DNA of 54,366 nt from the NCBI GenBank assembly GCA_013360445.1, contig JABWBP010000043.1, forward strand, positions 1 through 54,366. The letters run 5' to 3'. Position 1 is the first letter of the stretch, and each line of letters begins with the position of its first letter. Shown here one piece after another: positions 31,697-43,200 of this stretch. Both the position numbers and the translations under genes were made by a program. The notes below the pieces were generated by a model. That model ran no database searches. It was not told the origin of the DNA and worked only from the letters and a program-made list of their open reading frames with translations. This stretch comes from Calditrichaceae bacterium (GTDB lineage Bacteria; Calditrichota; Calditrichia; RBG-13-44-9; J075).

Positions 31697-31859
31697 CAGG
31701 AGTGCAAAACTTCAGTTTTGCAGGCGGCAGGGGCAGGAGCAGGATCGGGGACAGCCAGAGTTAGTGCGGGGGAGGTTAGTGCAAATTAAACTTTGCACTC
31801 CTGTCTATACCTGCTCCCTGCCCCTGCTTCCGCTCCTGCTCACTGCTCCTGTCTGCCGC
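31697..31859. repeat. Composite hairpin region between convergent genes (families B and N)
   Basis: GGGGCAGGAGTGCAAAACTT and CAGTTTTGCAGG, followed by GGCAGGGGCAGGAGCAGG words, are mirrored by TTTGCACTCCTGTC, CCTGCTCCCTGCCCCTGC and TCCTGCTCACTGCTCCTG. The region can act as a bidirectional terminator after plsX. It also encodes the last residues and TGA stop of the minus-strand gene ending at 31840. Confidence 0.75.
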
Positions 31860-34800
31860 CCCGGGCGCGGTCTTCGCCTTGCCGGGGAGCCGCCGGAAGC
31901 CGGGCGGGTTTTGCAGCGGCAGCGGCGGCTTCGGGAACCTGGGAGATTTGATCGATATTGTAGCGCCAGCAGAGGTTGAGGTCTTTTACATCGATCCCCC
32001 CGTCCAGGTTAAGGTCGCCGTATTTGTCGTACTCCCAGGCGGTCCCGTTTTGCGGCCGCCAGAAAAGCTCTTTGTCCTCCTGGGTTACCCGCCCGTCGGC
32101 GTTCGCGTCGCCGCAATACATTCCATAAATCTCGCGGTCCAATTCTTTCAATGCGCCTGTTCCGTATGCCATCGCCGGATCGGCTGAAAAATCATACAGG
32201 AGCGAGTTAGCGTTCAATTCCACCGCAGAATTGCTCATAACTGCAAGGTGATTACGGTGATATACCACGATGTAATACTCTCCCGGGGCCTGGTCAACAA
32301 AACTGACCGGGGCAGCCCCGCCGATATCCGCCACCGTCCCGTCGCGTTTCAAGAAAGCGGCGCGGTATGTCTCATTGGAGCCTTCGGGAGAGGTTCGCAA
32401 GGCCAGCAGAACCCAATCGACTACCTCTTCCGGAAGTGATTCGACCGTTTCGTCTCCCGGGTAATGCCAGGGAGCGGCGTTGAACGGCTGTTCCAGCGGT
32501 ATCCATCCGTTGTCAGCCAGGGTCGTGCGCATGGCTCCTTGCGCCAGGTACGCGCCTTCCAGGAAAAGCCGGGTATTCACGGTAACGCCTAATTGCTGGC
32601 TAAAGGTTGCCGTGACGGTTTTATCGGTGTCCATGAGCAGGGTATCGGGGTTTTGGGGACTGTTAAGCCCGCCGCTCCAGCCGCTGAAAATGTAACCGGC
32701 ATCCGGAACGGCCGTGAGGACGACCGCCGCCGCGCTGTCGTAAACGCTTCCCGGCGGATCCGCTAAAATGGCGCCGGGGCCGTTCGCTGCCAGGGTGAGG
32801 GAAAATTGCCGCACAAAAGCGGCGGCGATCTGTTTGTCGGAATCGACGATCAGGGTATCGGGATTGGCCTGGCCGCCCAGGTCGCCGCTCCAGCCGCGGA
32901 AAGCATAGGCAGAATCGGCTGTGGCGGTTAAAACCACCACGGTTGCGCTGTCGTACACCCCGCCCGGCGGGTCTAACTGAATGTCGCCGGAGCCGGAGGC
33001 GGCCAGGCTTACGGTAAACCGGCGCACAAACCGGGCGCTAACCTGTTTATCGGAATCGATAACAAGGGTATCAGGATTATCCATTCCCGCCAGATCGCCG
33101 CTCCAGCCGCGAAAAGCGTTGGCGGAATCCGCTATCGCGGTGAGAATCACCACGCTGGCGCTGTCATAGACCGCGGCGGTCGCGGAGCGCGAGACCGGGG
33201 GCGGATCGAGCAGTACCGTTCCCGCGCCCAGCATCTCCAGGGAGAGGGTAAACTGGCGCACAAAGCCGGCCCCGACCTGCCTGGCGGTATCCATCAGGAG
33301 GGAATCCGGGTTGGCGTTGCCGCTCAAATCCCCGCTCCATTCCTTGAAACCATACCCGGAATCGGGAACGGCGGTGAGGGCGACCACGGTGGCGCTGTCG
33401 TACACCGCCACGGTCGAATCTCCCGAAGCCGGCAGCGGGTCGAGCAGCACCATTCCATGGATCAGTGTGTCCAGGGTGAGGGTAAACTGCCTGACAAAAG
33501 TCGCAGTGACGGACTTATCGCTGTCCACCAGGATGCTGTCGAGCGTGTCGGCGCTGACCAGATCCCCGCTCCAGCCGCGGAAGACGTAGCCGGAATCGGG
33601 AACCGCGAGGAGGGTTACCACGCTCAGGCTGTCGTACAAACCGCTGCTGCCGGAATCCGCCGGGGCGGGATGCAGCGCCACGCTGCCGCGACCGACGGTT
33701 TCCACGGCCAGGCGAAATTGGCGGATGAAGCCGGCGCTCACCGCTTTATCCGCATTCATCACCAGGGTATCGGGATTCTCCAAACCGTTCAGGTCCCCGC
33801 TCCATCCCCGGAAAGCGAAAGCGGAATCCGGTTCCGCGCCTAAGATGACCGGGGTCCCGGCGTTGTAAATCGCGTCGCCGTTCGCCGTGGTGTCAACCGG
33901 CGGGGGATTCAGGGTGATTCCGCCGGAGCCGGCAGTATCCAATTGCAGCACGTAGCGGCGGGTGAATTCCGCAATCACTGTCTTTTCGTCGTCCATCAAC
34001 AGGGTATCGGGGTTTTGCACACCGGCCAGGTCCCCGCTCCAGCCGCTGAAGACCGAGCCGGAATCCGGCGCGGCGGTAAGCGCCACGGAAGTACCGTGGG
34101 GATAAGTTCCGGTAGGGGGATTGGCGATGATGCTGCCGGAGCCGGAGCCGGTTTTGCCCAACGCCAGGCTGTGGGCGTTGATCGCTCCCTGCGGTTTCAA
34201 CTCCAGGCCGATTACCGCCCAATCGGTGGGGCTGCTCAAGGTGCCGTTCAACACTGCCGGCATGGCCTCCGGAAAGGTTCGATCTACAACCGCAATGCCG
34301 GCGACGTTGCCCGCGGTTCCTTCGGAATATTCCGCCCGCTCTTTGTAACCGTCGCCGGGATAATGGCGCTTGTTGCGCATCGCCGCCGCGCCGAATATGA
34401 CTGCGCCATCCACGCTGGCATTGATATTAAAGGAATATAGCTCGGTTTCCAGGTTCCCGTTGCACAACCCGTTAACCCCCAGGCTGTTGCCGGAAACCGT
34501 ATTGCCGATGGGATTCAACGTATCTACGCCGGAATAGCGGCTCGCCGCCATCACCGCGGCGAAAGGCACGCCGGAAAGAACCGCGCTTACCGGGCCGCTG
34601 GCGGTGGGAGTTCCCCGGGCTTTCCAGATTTCGATGGAGGTGGAGTTGTCATCGGCGCACTGGCTGAGAACCCGGGTCCAGGTCAGCCCCAGCCCGCTCA
34701 CGGAGACGATCGGAACCGCGGGGCGGGGAGCAAAGGCGGCCAGGTAAAGGTCTCCATTGACTGCGGTCAAAGGCTCGAACGTCGCTATAGTGGTAAAACC

Positions 34801-36624
34801 GCTCGTCCCGCCGATTTTGGTCTCCTTGTGCACGATGGTCTCTCCGCCGATTCCCCCCTGGGGAATAAACGTCGCAGTGATGGTTTTATCATCATTCATC
34901 AGCAGGGAATCCGGGTTGGCGCTGCCGCTCAAATCCCCGCTCCAGCCGCTAAAAACGTACCCGGAATCCGGTATGGCCGCCAGGGTAACGGTGGTAACGC
35001 TGTCGTAGTTTCCGCCGGGAGGATCCAGTTGCAATGTTCCGGGGCCGATGATGTAATAGGAAAGCGTGTACGGCGGGGTGGTGACCACGAAGCTCTCGCT
35101 GCTGTACCCGGTTCCCACGGCGTTGGTAATGGAGATGGGACCGGTGGAAGCGCTGTCCGGCACCGTGGCCTGGATGAGGCTGTCGGAAAGCACCTGGAAG
35201 GTGGTATCCGCCGCCCCATTGAACGCCAGCGCGGTAGAGCCGCTGAAACTGCTGCCTTGAATCGTGACCGTAATTCCCGCCGGGCCCGCCGCCGGGGTGA
35301 AGGAGGCGATCACCGGCGGGGTGGCGTCTTTCAGGTTGATATAATTGTGCAGGTAATAATCCGTGGTTTTATCGCTGGCCAGCACTAACAGGCTGGATAC
35401 GCCGCCCACGGATTGCTTCGTGGAGGTAACGTTGTTGACATCGAAATCCACGGCGCTTTGAATGAACGGCGCGCCTAACCCGGCAGGAAATACCAGGGTA
35501 TCGAGATGGGCGGATTTCATGTACACTACCCCGGCGCTGTCGGCCAGGCTGCGGGCGAAGGCATACACCCGGCGGTGGGTGGAGTCGATGGCCATGATGG
35601 CGCGGGTGGTCTGGTCCTCCGTGGCCCAGACCTGGTGGCGGCTCCAAACCCCGGCAGAGGTTCGCTTCAGCAGGTAATTCAGGGGCTTGCCGGTTCCGGT
35701 GAGGCTGGTTTTGGTGACGGCGTAGAGGTTTCCGCTGCCGTCGCTGGCCGCTTTCAGGTTGACATGGTCGTCGGCGATATCGATAAGGGTTGCATCGACC
35801 AGCGCCGCTTCGCGCGGCTGCCAGGTGGTATGGGGATCGCTGTCATTGCGGAACGCGAAATACATTTTTTTATCATTCTGGTTGCTCCACATTACCCCGA
35901 TTTTGTTGCCCCCAAAGGCCGCCAGGGCGGCAATGTCATCGGGGTTCAGCTTCGCGCCCTGCACCGGGAGGGTAAAGGAACCCAGCCAGATAACTCCTCC
36001 ATCGGTGCTGCAATTCACTTTTACATTATTGTTTTCCGCCCAGGCGGCCCACAATTTTCCCCCGGAATCCTTGTCGATGGTCAGGGCTTCCGCGGTGGCA
36101 TTGTTGATGTAGGTGGGAAAATTCGCGTCCAGGGTATAATTCCCCCCGGCGTAGCTGTAGCGATATAAGCGGGTCCACTGGGCAGGGTCGGAAGTGGTAA
36201 CGCCGCTGTTGGTGCCGGAGAAATAGTGCGAGGCCACGTACAGTTTCTGGCCGTCCCACAGGACATCCGCCTTGGTATTAGGGCGGTCGTCGATCCCCAC
36301 CCCGGTATTGGTCCAACCGGGGGGATTGCCGGGGTTGTAACGATAGATTCTATACCGGCTGGCGGAAACGTCCCACATGCAGGCCCACCAGCGCCCGTCG
36401 TTCCACCACAATTTGCTTTCCGGTTTTTCGCCGGTAATCTCCCCGTCCGGTATGCCGCCGTAGGCGAAATCCCGGTAACCCACGATTACCGGGGTAGAGG
36501 TCTGGGCGATTGCCGGCTCGATATTCAAAAGGAAAAAACAGAGAAGCAGGAAACCCCACTTCCCCGCCGGGAAGCCCGGCAAGATCGAATTGCGCACAAC
36601 CCTTTGGTGTAACATACTCGACAA
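31840..36624 (-). CDS. Secreted InlB-repeat surface protein with dockerin-like tail, 1594 aa
   Basis: A signal peptide (hydrophobic residues about 24-40, cleavage near Ala-Ile-Ala-Gln) is followed by a region of about 400 residues with propeller-like repeats. An IPT/TIG-like domain follows near residue 450 (PAAGPAGITVTIQGSSF). There are then eight divergent InlB B-repeat units recognisable by F-x-G-W-S-G-D-L, one before and seven after an intervening beta domain. The C-terminus has a dockerin-like pair of calcium-loop motifs (GDANADGRVTQEDKELF and GDLNLDGGIDVKDLNLCW), then a low-complexity tail. Eight units with similar spacing suggest expansion by tandem duplication. A surface or extracellular adhesive or matrix role is inferred. 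No type IX sorting domain is visible, unlike its neighbour. Confidence 0.85.
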   Translation of the reverse strand: MSSMLHQRVVRNSILPGFPAGKWGFLLLCFFLLNIEPAIAQTSTPVIVGYRDFAYGGIPDGEITGEKPESKLWWNDGRWWACMWDVSASRYRIYRYNPGNPPGWTNTGVGIDDRPNTKADVLWDGQKLYVASHYFSGTNSGVTTSDPAQWTRLYRYSYAGGNYTLDANFPTYINNATAEALTIDKDSGGKLWAAWAENNNVKVNCSTDGGVIWLGSFTLPVQGAKLNPDDIAALAAFGGNKIGVMWSNQNDKKMYFAFRNDSDPHTTWQPREAALVDATLIDIADDHVNLKAASDGSGNLYAVTKTSLTGTGKPLNYLLKRTSAGVWSRHQVWATEDQTTRAIMAIDSTHRRVYAFARSLADSAGVVYMKSAHLDTLVFPAGLGAPFIQSAVDFDVNNVTSTKQSVGGVSSLLVLASDKTTDYYLHNYINLKDATPPVIASFTPAAGPAGITVTIQGSSFSGSTALAFNGAADTTFQVLSDSLIQATVPDSASTGPISITNAVGTGYSSESFVVTTPPYTLSYYIIGPGTLQLDPPGGNYDSVTTVTLAAIPDSGYVFSGWSGDLSGSANPDSLLMNDDKTITATFIPQGGIGGETIVHKETKIGGTSGFTTIATFEPLTAVNGDLYLAAFAPRPAVPIVSVSGLGLTWTRVLSQCADDNSTSIEIWKARGTPTASGPVSAVLSGVPFAAVMAASRYSGVDTLNPIGNTVSGNSLGVNGLCNGNLETELYSFNINASVDGAVIFGAAAMRNKRHYPGDGYKERAEYSEGTAGNVAGIAVVDRTFPEAMPAVLNGTLSSPTDWAVIGLELKPQGAINAHSLALGKTGSGSGSIIANPPTGTYPHGTSVALTAAPDSGSVFSGWSGDLAGVQNPDTLLMDDEKTVIAEFTRRYVLQLDTAGSGGITLNPPPVDTTANGDAIYNAGTPVILGAEPDSAFAFRGWSGDLNGLENPDTLVMNADKAVSAGFIRQFRLAVETVGRGSVALHPAPADSGSSGLYDSLSVVTLLAVPDSGYVFRGWSGDLVSADTLDSILVDSDKSVTATFVRQFTLTLDTLIHGMVLLDPLPASGDSTVAVYDSATVVALTAVPDSGYGFKEWSGDLSGNANPDSLLMDTARQVGAGFVRQFTLSLEMLGAGTVLLDPPPVSRSATAAVYDSASVVILTAIADSANAFRGWSGDLAGMDNPDTLVIDSDKQVSARFVRRFTVSLAASGSGDIQLDPPGGVYDSATVVVLTATADSAYAFRGWSGDLGGQANPDTLIVDSDKQIAAAFVRQFSLTLAANGPGAILADPPGSVYDSAAAVVLTAVPDAGYIFSGWSGGLNSPQNPDTLLMDTDKTVTATFSQQLGVTVNTRLFLEGAYLAQGAMRTTLADNGWIPLEQPFNAAPWHYPGDETVESLPEEVVDWVLLALRTSPEGSNETYRAAFLKRDGTVADIGGAAPVSFVDQAPGEYYIVVYHRNHLAVMSNSAVELNANSLLYDFSADPAMAYGTGALKELDREIYGMYCGDANADGRVTQEDKELFWRPQNGTAWEYDKYGDLNLDGGIDVKDLNLCWRYNIDQISQVPEAAAAAAKPARLPAAPRQGEDRARGGRQEQ

Positions 36625-36647
36625 CGTCCTTGATTGATTGGAAACAG

Positions 36648-36785
36648 GTTATTATTCGGCTATCAGCTTTCAGCCGGCAAGGCATTCACCGGAAGTAGCG
36701 ATAAGATTTTATATCCCCAATGGGCGGGACGGCTGCCGAAGGCGGCTTGCTCCTTCGGAGATAGCCGAATAGCTTGATAATGTCA
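36648..36785. repeat. Family F-like element with shared boundary motif
   Basis: The left end GTTATTATTCGGCTATCAGC, followed by TTTCAGCCGG, is answered by GATAGCCGAATAGC at 36770-36783. The ends resemble those of the elements at 10451 and 13280. Confidence 0.55.
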
Positions 36786-36970
36786 AAATAGCGACGGAAA
36801 CAAGCTGCCGGGGAAAAGATCATCGCGAAACCTGCATATTGCAAAAGCGCCCCCGGCTATCCAGCAAGCGTTCGATGCTCTTTAAAGGCTCAATGTCAGG
36901 AGATAATCAGCTCCGCGACGTGATTCCTTGCACAAGATTGGGATATTTTTCGCGCAATCAGCTCCTTCAC

Positions 36971-37211
36971 CCTCCCGGAGGTGGGCGCAGCACAAATTGC
37001 ACAAACATATAGATGAATAGCCCCGCGCTTCAGCGCGGGGCAAAGAAAACCCAAGAAAATTAAACCGGGGCTTTAGCCCTGAGTGCTCCCAAAACGCGGG
37101 GTTGAAGCCCCGAAAGAAGATTTGGGGATATTGTAACCCCCGCGCTGAAGCGCGGGGCTATTCATTCACAAATTTCGTTCCTTGTGCAATTTGTGCTGCG
37201 CCTCCCGGAGG
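36971..37211. repeat. Nested multi-arm palindrome, families O and Q
   Basis: The outer arms are CCTCCCGGAGG plus GCGCAGCACAAATTGCACAA (36971-37003) and TTGTGCAATTTGTGCTGCG plus CCTCCCGGAGG (37182-37211). The inner arms are ATGAATAGCCCCGCGC with CGCGGGG (37013-37040) and CCCCGCGC with GCGCGGGGCTATTCAT (37137-37166). Each inner arm is itself a hairpin. The centre has GGGGCTTTAGCCC and GGGGTTGAAGCCCC. Confidence 0.85.
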
Positions 37212-37229
37212 TTCAAAACCTCCGGGAGG
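37201..37229 (-). terminator. Strong hairpin downstream of the M4 protease gene
   Basis: CCTCCCGGAGGTT and AACCTCCGGGAGG form a 13-bp perfect stem with a 3-base loop, 12 bases after the stop of the minus-strand gene. No T-run follows on the minus strand, so it may act as an mRNA 3' stabiliser or attenuate transcription. Confidence 0.5.
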
Positions 37230-37240
37230 CTTAAAAAGCT

Positions 37241-40200
37241 TTATTTGAGCAACATCATCTTCTTTACCGCGTGAAAATCGCCGGTTTTGCCGTCCGCCGC
37301 AGAGACCCGGATAAGGTAAAAATAGATTCCGCTGGCCAGGCTGCGCCCCTCGAACGCGGCCAGGTGATACCCGGCGGGCTTGTACTCGTCCACCAATACC
37401 GCCACGCGCTGCCCCAACAGGTTGAACACTTCGATCTTCACCCGCCCGGGCCGGGGCAGTCCATAACGCACCCGGGTCTCGGGATTGAAGGGATTGGGGT
37501 AGTTCTGCATCAGCAGGTACTCTCTGGGAACCTGCCCGGCGTAGCCGTCTTCGATGCCCAACACCGGCAGCACTTCTACCGCGATGGTGTCGGAGGCGCT
37601 GGCTCCCTGTGGATCGCTGACGGTGATCACCAGATTCGCAGACGCCCCGTGAAGCGGATTTTTGGCGGATACCACCAACAGGCCGCTGGCGGAGTCATAA
37701 TCTAACGCCAGCGTATCCGGGAAGGCGGCAAACTGGTAAATCAGCAGGGAATCCGGGGTTTCCTCGTCCTCCACCGCCGCCCAGATATCCAGGGTATCGG
37801 AAGCGTTGGCGTCAAAACGCAGGGAATCCGGCAATCCGCTGATCACCGGGGCGGCGTTGACCGCCTGCACCCAAATGCTGACCGCGGCGGTATCCAGCCC
37901 GCCCCGCCCATCGCCGATGACGTAGGCAAACTGGTCCAGCCCTCCCCAGTTGGGCGCCGGCTGGTAGAGAACCGCGGTATCGCCGGGGGTGAAGAGCGGG
38001 GTTCCCACGGTTCCCGCGCTAATCAGCGACTGAATGGCAATTTCGTCGCCGTCGGGGTCGAAATCGTTCGCCAGCACCGCGATCAGCACGGAAATTCCCT
38101 CGTCGGTGGTGTCGGCGTCGTTCACGGCCACGGGGGCGCGGTTCACTTCCAACACCGTCAGGGTGAACATATCCTGGTCGAACAGCACCGGGGCGCTGGT
38201 ATCGGCGACAATTACCTGAATATCCGGGTAAATTCCCGAAGCGTCGTAACCGGGGGCGAAGCGGATGGTCGCGCGGCCGTTGCCGCTGTCATCCAAAACC
38301 CCGAACGCGGGCAGGTTGCTCACCGCAAATACCAAACTGTCGCCGTCGGGGTCCGACGCGGAGAGGCTTACCAGCAGGGTGTCGCCCTCGCTGGCGGTCT
38401 GGTCGGCCACGGGGGTTAACAGGGGGGCGCGGTTCAGGTTCAGCACCGCCAGGGTAAAGATTTCCAGGTCGAACAGCGCCGGGACCCCGTTATCCAGGGC
38501 CTTCACCTGGATGTTGGGATAGACGCCGGCGTCGCTGTAGCCGGGCAGAAAGCGCAGGCTGCCGTGGCCGTTGCCGCTGTCCGTGAAGGCGCCGAAGGCC
38601 GGGAGGTTGAGAACCGAGAGCACGATAGTATCCCCGTCCGGGTCAAGCGCGGAGACGGAAATCTCCAGGGTATCCGCCTCGTTCATCTCCTGGTCGGCGA
38701 TGGCGCTCACCACCGGGGCGCGGTTGGTTCCATTCACGGTGAGCAGGAAAGCGGCGGTATCCGCCAGCGCCGGAACGCCGTTGTCCGCCGCGATCACTTC
38801 CAGGGGATAATTCCCGGCGCTGTTGAAGCCGGGAGAGAACAGGATGGTTCCGCTGCCGTTCCCGTGATCAATGAAACTGCCGAAAGCCGGCAGGCCGTTC
38901 ACCGCCAGAGCCATCGCGTTTCCATCGGGATCGATTGCGGAAATCGCCACGCTGAGGGTATCGCCCTCGCCCATCAATTGATCTTCAATAATTGCCAACT
39001 GCGGGGCGCGGTTGGTATTCGCCACGGTCAGGCTGAAGGAGACGGTGTCGGAGAAGGATTCCAGCGGCGAACCGCCCCGCTTCCTGCTCTCCCGCGCGGA
39101 AGCGGAATTCAATTTCGAACTTGCGGAAGTGAGGTTGAGAGTGTCCTTCACGATCACGGTAATGCCGGGGTAAAACCCCTCCGCCTCATAACCGGGGGCA
39201 AAGGTGATGGTTCCGGTTCCGTTCCCGTGGTCGCTGAAGCTGCCGAAAGCGGGCAGGTTGAGCGCCTCCAGCGCCAGGTCGTCGCCGTCCGGGTCGCTGG
39301 CAAAGACCGGGAGGTGCAGGGTCTGGCCCTCCGCCATGCCGGTATCGGGCAGCGCGGCCAGGGTCGGGGGACGGTTCACGTGGTTCACCACCAACATAAA
39401 AGAGATAAAATCGGAGAGCGGGGCGGGCGTTCCGTGGTCGGTGACGATCACGCGCAGGTTCAGGTAGGTCCCGGCGTCCTCGAAACCGGGGATAAAACGC
39501 ACCAGGGCGCTGCCGTTGCCGCTGTCGATCACGCTGCCGAAGAGCGGGAAATTGGCCGTGGAGAAGCTCAGGCTGTCGCCGTCGGGATCGCTGGCGGAGA
39601 CGAAGATTTCTAAGGTATCGCCCTCATCCATGGCCGCGTTGGCGATGGCGGAAATCTCCGGCGGGCGATTGGTGTTGTGCACCGTGAGGGTGAAGTCCAG
39701 GGTATCGGAGAGCGCCGGAACCCCGTTATCGGTGGCGATGACCCGGATGCCGGGATAGATTCCCGCGTCTTCGTAACCGGGCGAGAAGGTGAACAGCCCC
39801 CCGCCGTTGCCGCTGTCCGCAAACGCCGCAAAGGGAGGCAGGTTTTTGGCGCGCAAAAAGATGGCGCTGCTGTTGGAATCCGGGTTAACGGCGGATACCG
39901 GCAGTTGCAGCACCCCGGCCTCGTTGACCTGGGGATCGATAATCGGCGCGATCTGCGGCGGCTGGTTGACCGGAATGATCGTCATGGTGAGCGGCAGGGT
40001 GAGGGAGCGCTCGTCCGGATCGTTGCTGGTGACGATCAGATCCGCCTGGTAAGCGCCCAAATCCAGCCCGGAGGCGTCCAGGCGAATCTCCACGTTTTCG
40101 CTGCCGCCGGCGGCCACGGCGCCGCGCCGGGGAGACAGGCTCATCCAGGGAGCAGGGGGAGGGGCGCTTTCGATGACATAAATCAGGTTGGTGCCGAAAT

Positions 40201-43200
40201 CGCACATCCACACCGTCAGCTCCGGCACCGCGGTAATCCCGGAAGCCAGGTTCGCCGGGCGGGGGAAAGAATCCACTTTGTTGAAATTCTCATCGGCTAA
40301 GTAAACCCGCTCGCGCACGATGTTGGCCACCCAGAAGCCCCCTTGCAGGGGGTCCCAATCCAGCCCGGCGGTGCGCTTGCCTACCGGGGAATCGAAGGTT
40401 TGCAGGGTGTGCCACATGCCCCCGGGCAGCAATTCGATCTTGCGAATGGTTTTGTCCACGTTATTGGACACGAAAAATTCTCCCAGATCGTTGATGGCGA
40501 TGCCGATGACCTGGTCGATATGGTCGTTGGGATTGGGATTATTGGCGCCGTCCAATTGCCACAAGCCTAACAGCGCCCCGTTGGATTTGTTGACGGCGTA
40601 GATGGCGTCATTCACCGTGCCCCCGCCGTTGAAATCGGTAATGTAGAGGGTATCCCCGGCCACGGCCAGGTCGTACGGCCCCGCCGGGAAACCGACCGAG
40701 AGGGTAATGGTTTGCAGCACCGCGTGGGGAGCGGTTTTTTGCACCAGGTAAAGTTTCCCGGCGGTTTCATCGCTCACCCATACCGCGTCCAAGCCGGGAT
40801 CGTAGGCCAGGCCCACCGGGAAAGGAGTGCCGGGGGCGGGAAAGGTTTCTAAAATGTCGCCGGTTTCTTCCGTGGCCGGGGGCGGGCTGCCGGGCGCGAG
40901 GGGAAAAATCAGATCCGAGAGCCGGGAGGCGCTGCGGAATTTCTCCGCCCACTCCGGGCTGTCGTATATATCCGTCGCGCCTTCTTCCGCATCGTTCCGG
41001 GCGGAAGGGGCCGCGCCGGGGGCGCTTTCATCCCCGCGGCGCAGGCTGGCCTGGCGGCTGCGGATGCTCCAGCTCAAAATGGAAGTGCCAGTATTATAGA
41101 TGCCCAGCACGCCGGCCAGGGAATCGCCCTGCGGCACCGTAAACGAGAAGGAAGCAGGCGAGAGCACGATTTCCGGCGCGCCGGGGATCAAAAAACCGGC
41201 CAGCGCGGCCATCAATTCCGCGCGGGTGGCGGGAGAAACGTTGTCGTTCAGCTTTGCTAAGGCGTAGGAGAAACAGAAGGTTCTTTGCCCGAAGCTGCCG
41301 TTGTGCTGCACCGCCACGTTGCCGTAGCCGCTCTCCACAAAAGCGACCCGCCCGTCCAGGGGGTTGTAAAGGTCGATGTAGCCCACCTGCGGCTGGGTGG
41401 AGGAGGTGAACAGCATTCCCTGGGTGAGCGCCGCGTCCTGCCCCGCCAGCCCGTTGATGGGGTTATTATCCCCGTCGGAGGCGGAAAACAGGCCGAAGAG
41501 GTTCAGCAGGGCGCTGTTGGAGGACTGGTCGTAGCCCAGCGCGTCGCCGCCTTCCAGGTACACCCGCCCCCCGGCTTCTAAGTAAGTTTTCACCGCGGCG
41601 GCCATGCCGGCGTTGAATTCGGTGAGGGTGGAGCCGTCGCTGCCGTAATTGCCGAAGGAAAGAAACACCGCGTCGTATCCCGTTAACGAAGGGGGGAAGA
41701 CGTTAGTATAAGTGACCGAGAACCCGGCGTCGGCCAGGTAGGCGCTGAGGTACGCCCCGCTGTAATTCGCGCCGTTCAACACCCCTTCCCATACCAGCAC
41801 GCCGGCCGGGGGAGGTGGCTCATCCACGCCCACGGCCGCCCAGGCGTCTTTTACCGCCTGAACCTGAGCGGAGAGATTGCCGAACAGATCCGCCGCGGCC
41901 TGGATGGAGGCCTCGCGGGCGTCGGCGTACTTCGCGCCGGGGGTGAGGTAAAAGACCAGGGCGCGGTAGGCGATCTTCGCGGCGTCCGCCAGCCCGATCC
42001 CGCTGACCGCGTAAGGCCGCCCGAAATCATTCACCCCGCTGCCGCCCTGGGAGAGCAGGTAGAACCAGAAATTCTGCACCCCGCCGTTGCGGTGCACCCC
42101 GCCGTAGTCGTTCTGGGCGTTGGGATTGTTGGAGAGAGGGGCCCAGTAGTTTCCGAGGTAGGTATCGGGCTGGCCTGACAGGTTGGGATTTTCCAGGGAG
42201 CGCAGGGCCGGGGCCTGCAGGGCCACGTTCTCCCCGATCAGCCAGTTTCCCGCCCCGCCCAGCTTGTAAAACTCCGTCGCCGCGGCAAAAATATCGCTGA
42301 AAGATTCGCTCAGCGCGCCGGATTCGTTGGCATAGACCAGCCCCGCGGAGTGCTCCACCACCGCGTGGGTGAATTCGTGCGCCACAATATCCAGGCTTAC
42401 CAGCGGGGAGTGGGTCCAGCCGTCGCCGTCGCCGAAGCTGAAGCGGGTTCCGTCCCAAAAGGCGCTGTTGTTCTCGGTTCCGTAGCGGGCGTAGCTGCGG
42501 ATGATCGCCCCTGCCCCGTCGTAGCTGTTGCGCCCGTGCGCGGTTAGAAAATAATCGTACACCGCTTCCCCGGCCCAGTGAACGCTCACCCCGGCGGCGG
42601 CTTCGGGGGCGTCGAAATGGGTATCCGGATCGATAAAATCCAGCGCCGCCAGGTAATCTTCCCCGTACTGCATGTCGTAGGTTTCCAGGCCGCTGCGCGC
42701 CGCTTCCCGCAGGCGGTAGCCCCCGGCAAAGTTATCAACGGTGATGCCGACCGCGCCGTTATAGAGAGAGACCCCGCTGCCGGGCACGTCGATGGAGTGG
42801 GTGCGGCTGATTTGCGCCAGCGCTTCGCCGGTGCGGGCGTCCACCTCCACGTAGTAGCGCCCCCGGGGGGATTCCGCGTAAATATCGAAGCGGTACACCA
42901 GCCGGAAGTTCTCGCCGCGCATCTCCGCCGCCCCGCAGGAGAGCTTCAATTCTCCCCGGGGATAGAAGCTGGCCGTGGAATCGCCGCTCTCCCGCTTCAA
43001 AAACTGTTCGTGGGATTCCTTCTGCCACATATAAGACTCGGCGCCGACCGTTTGCAAAGCCGCCTCTAACGCCGAATCTTCCGAAAGCAGCAGGGCGGTT
43101 TCTACGTTCAGGCCGGGAACCAGGCGGCCGTTGGCCAAATACACCGCGCCGTTTTGCGCGTGCAGGATATACTGCGCCCCCAACACCTCGACGCCTTTAT

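Larger units (their letters stand above)
36625..37240. other. 616-bp gene-free region rich in palindromes
   Basis: No credible gene is present. From left to right it contains a family F-like element (36648-36785), a GC-richer spacer, and a large nested palindrome (36971-37211). It separates the starts of the 1594-residue gene and the end of the 2092-residue gene, both on the minus strand. Confidence 0.6.

Noticed and set aside
37201-37229. Classical rho-independent terminator
   Set aside because: The stem is strong, but no T-run follows on the coding strand of the upstream gene, so it is listed only as a possible terminator.
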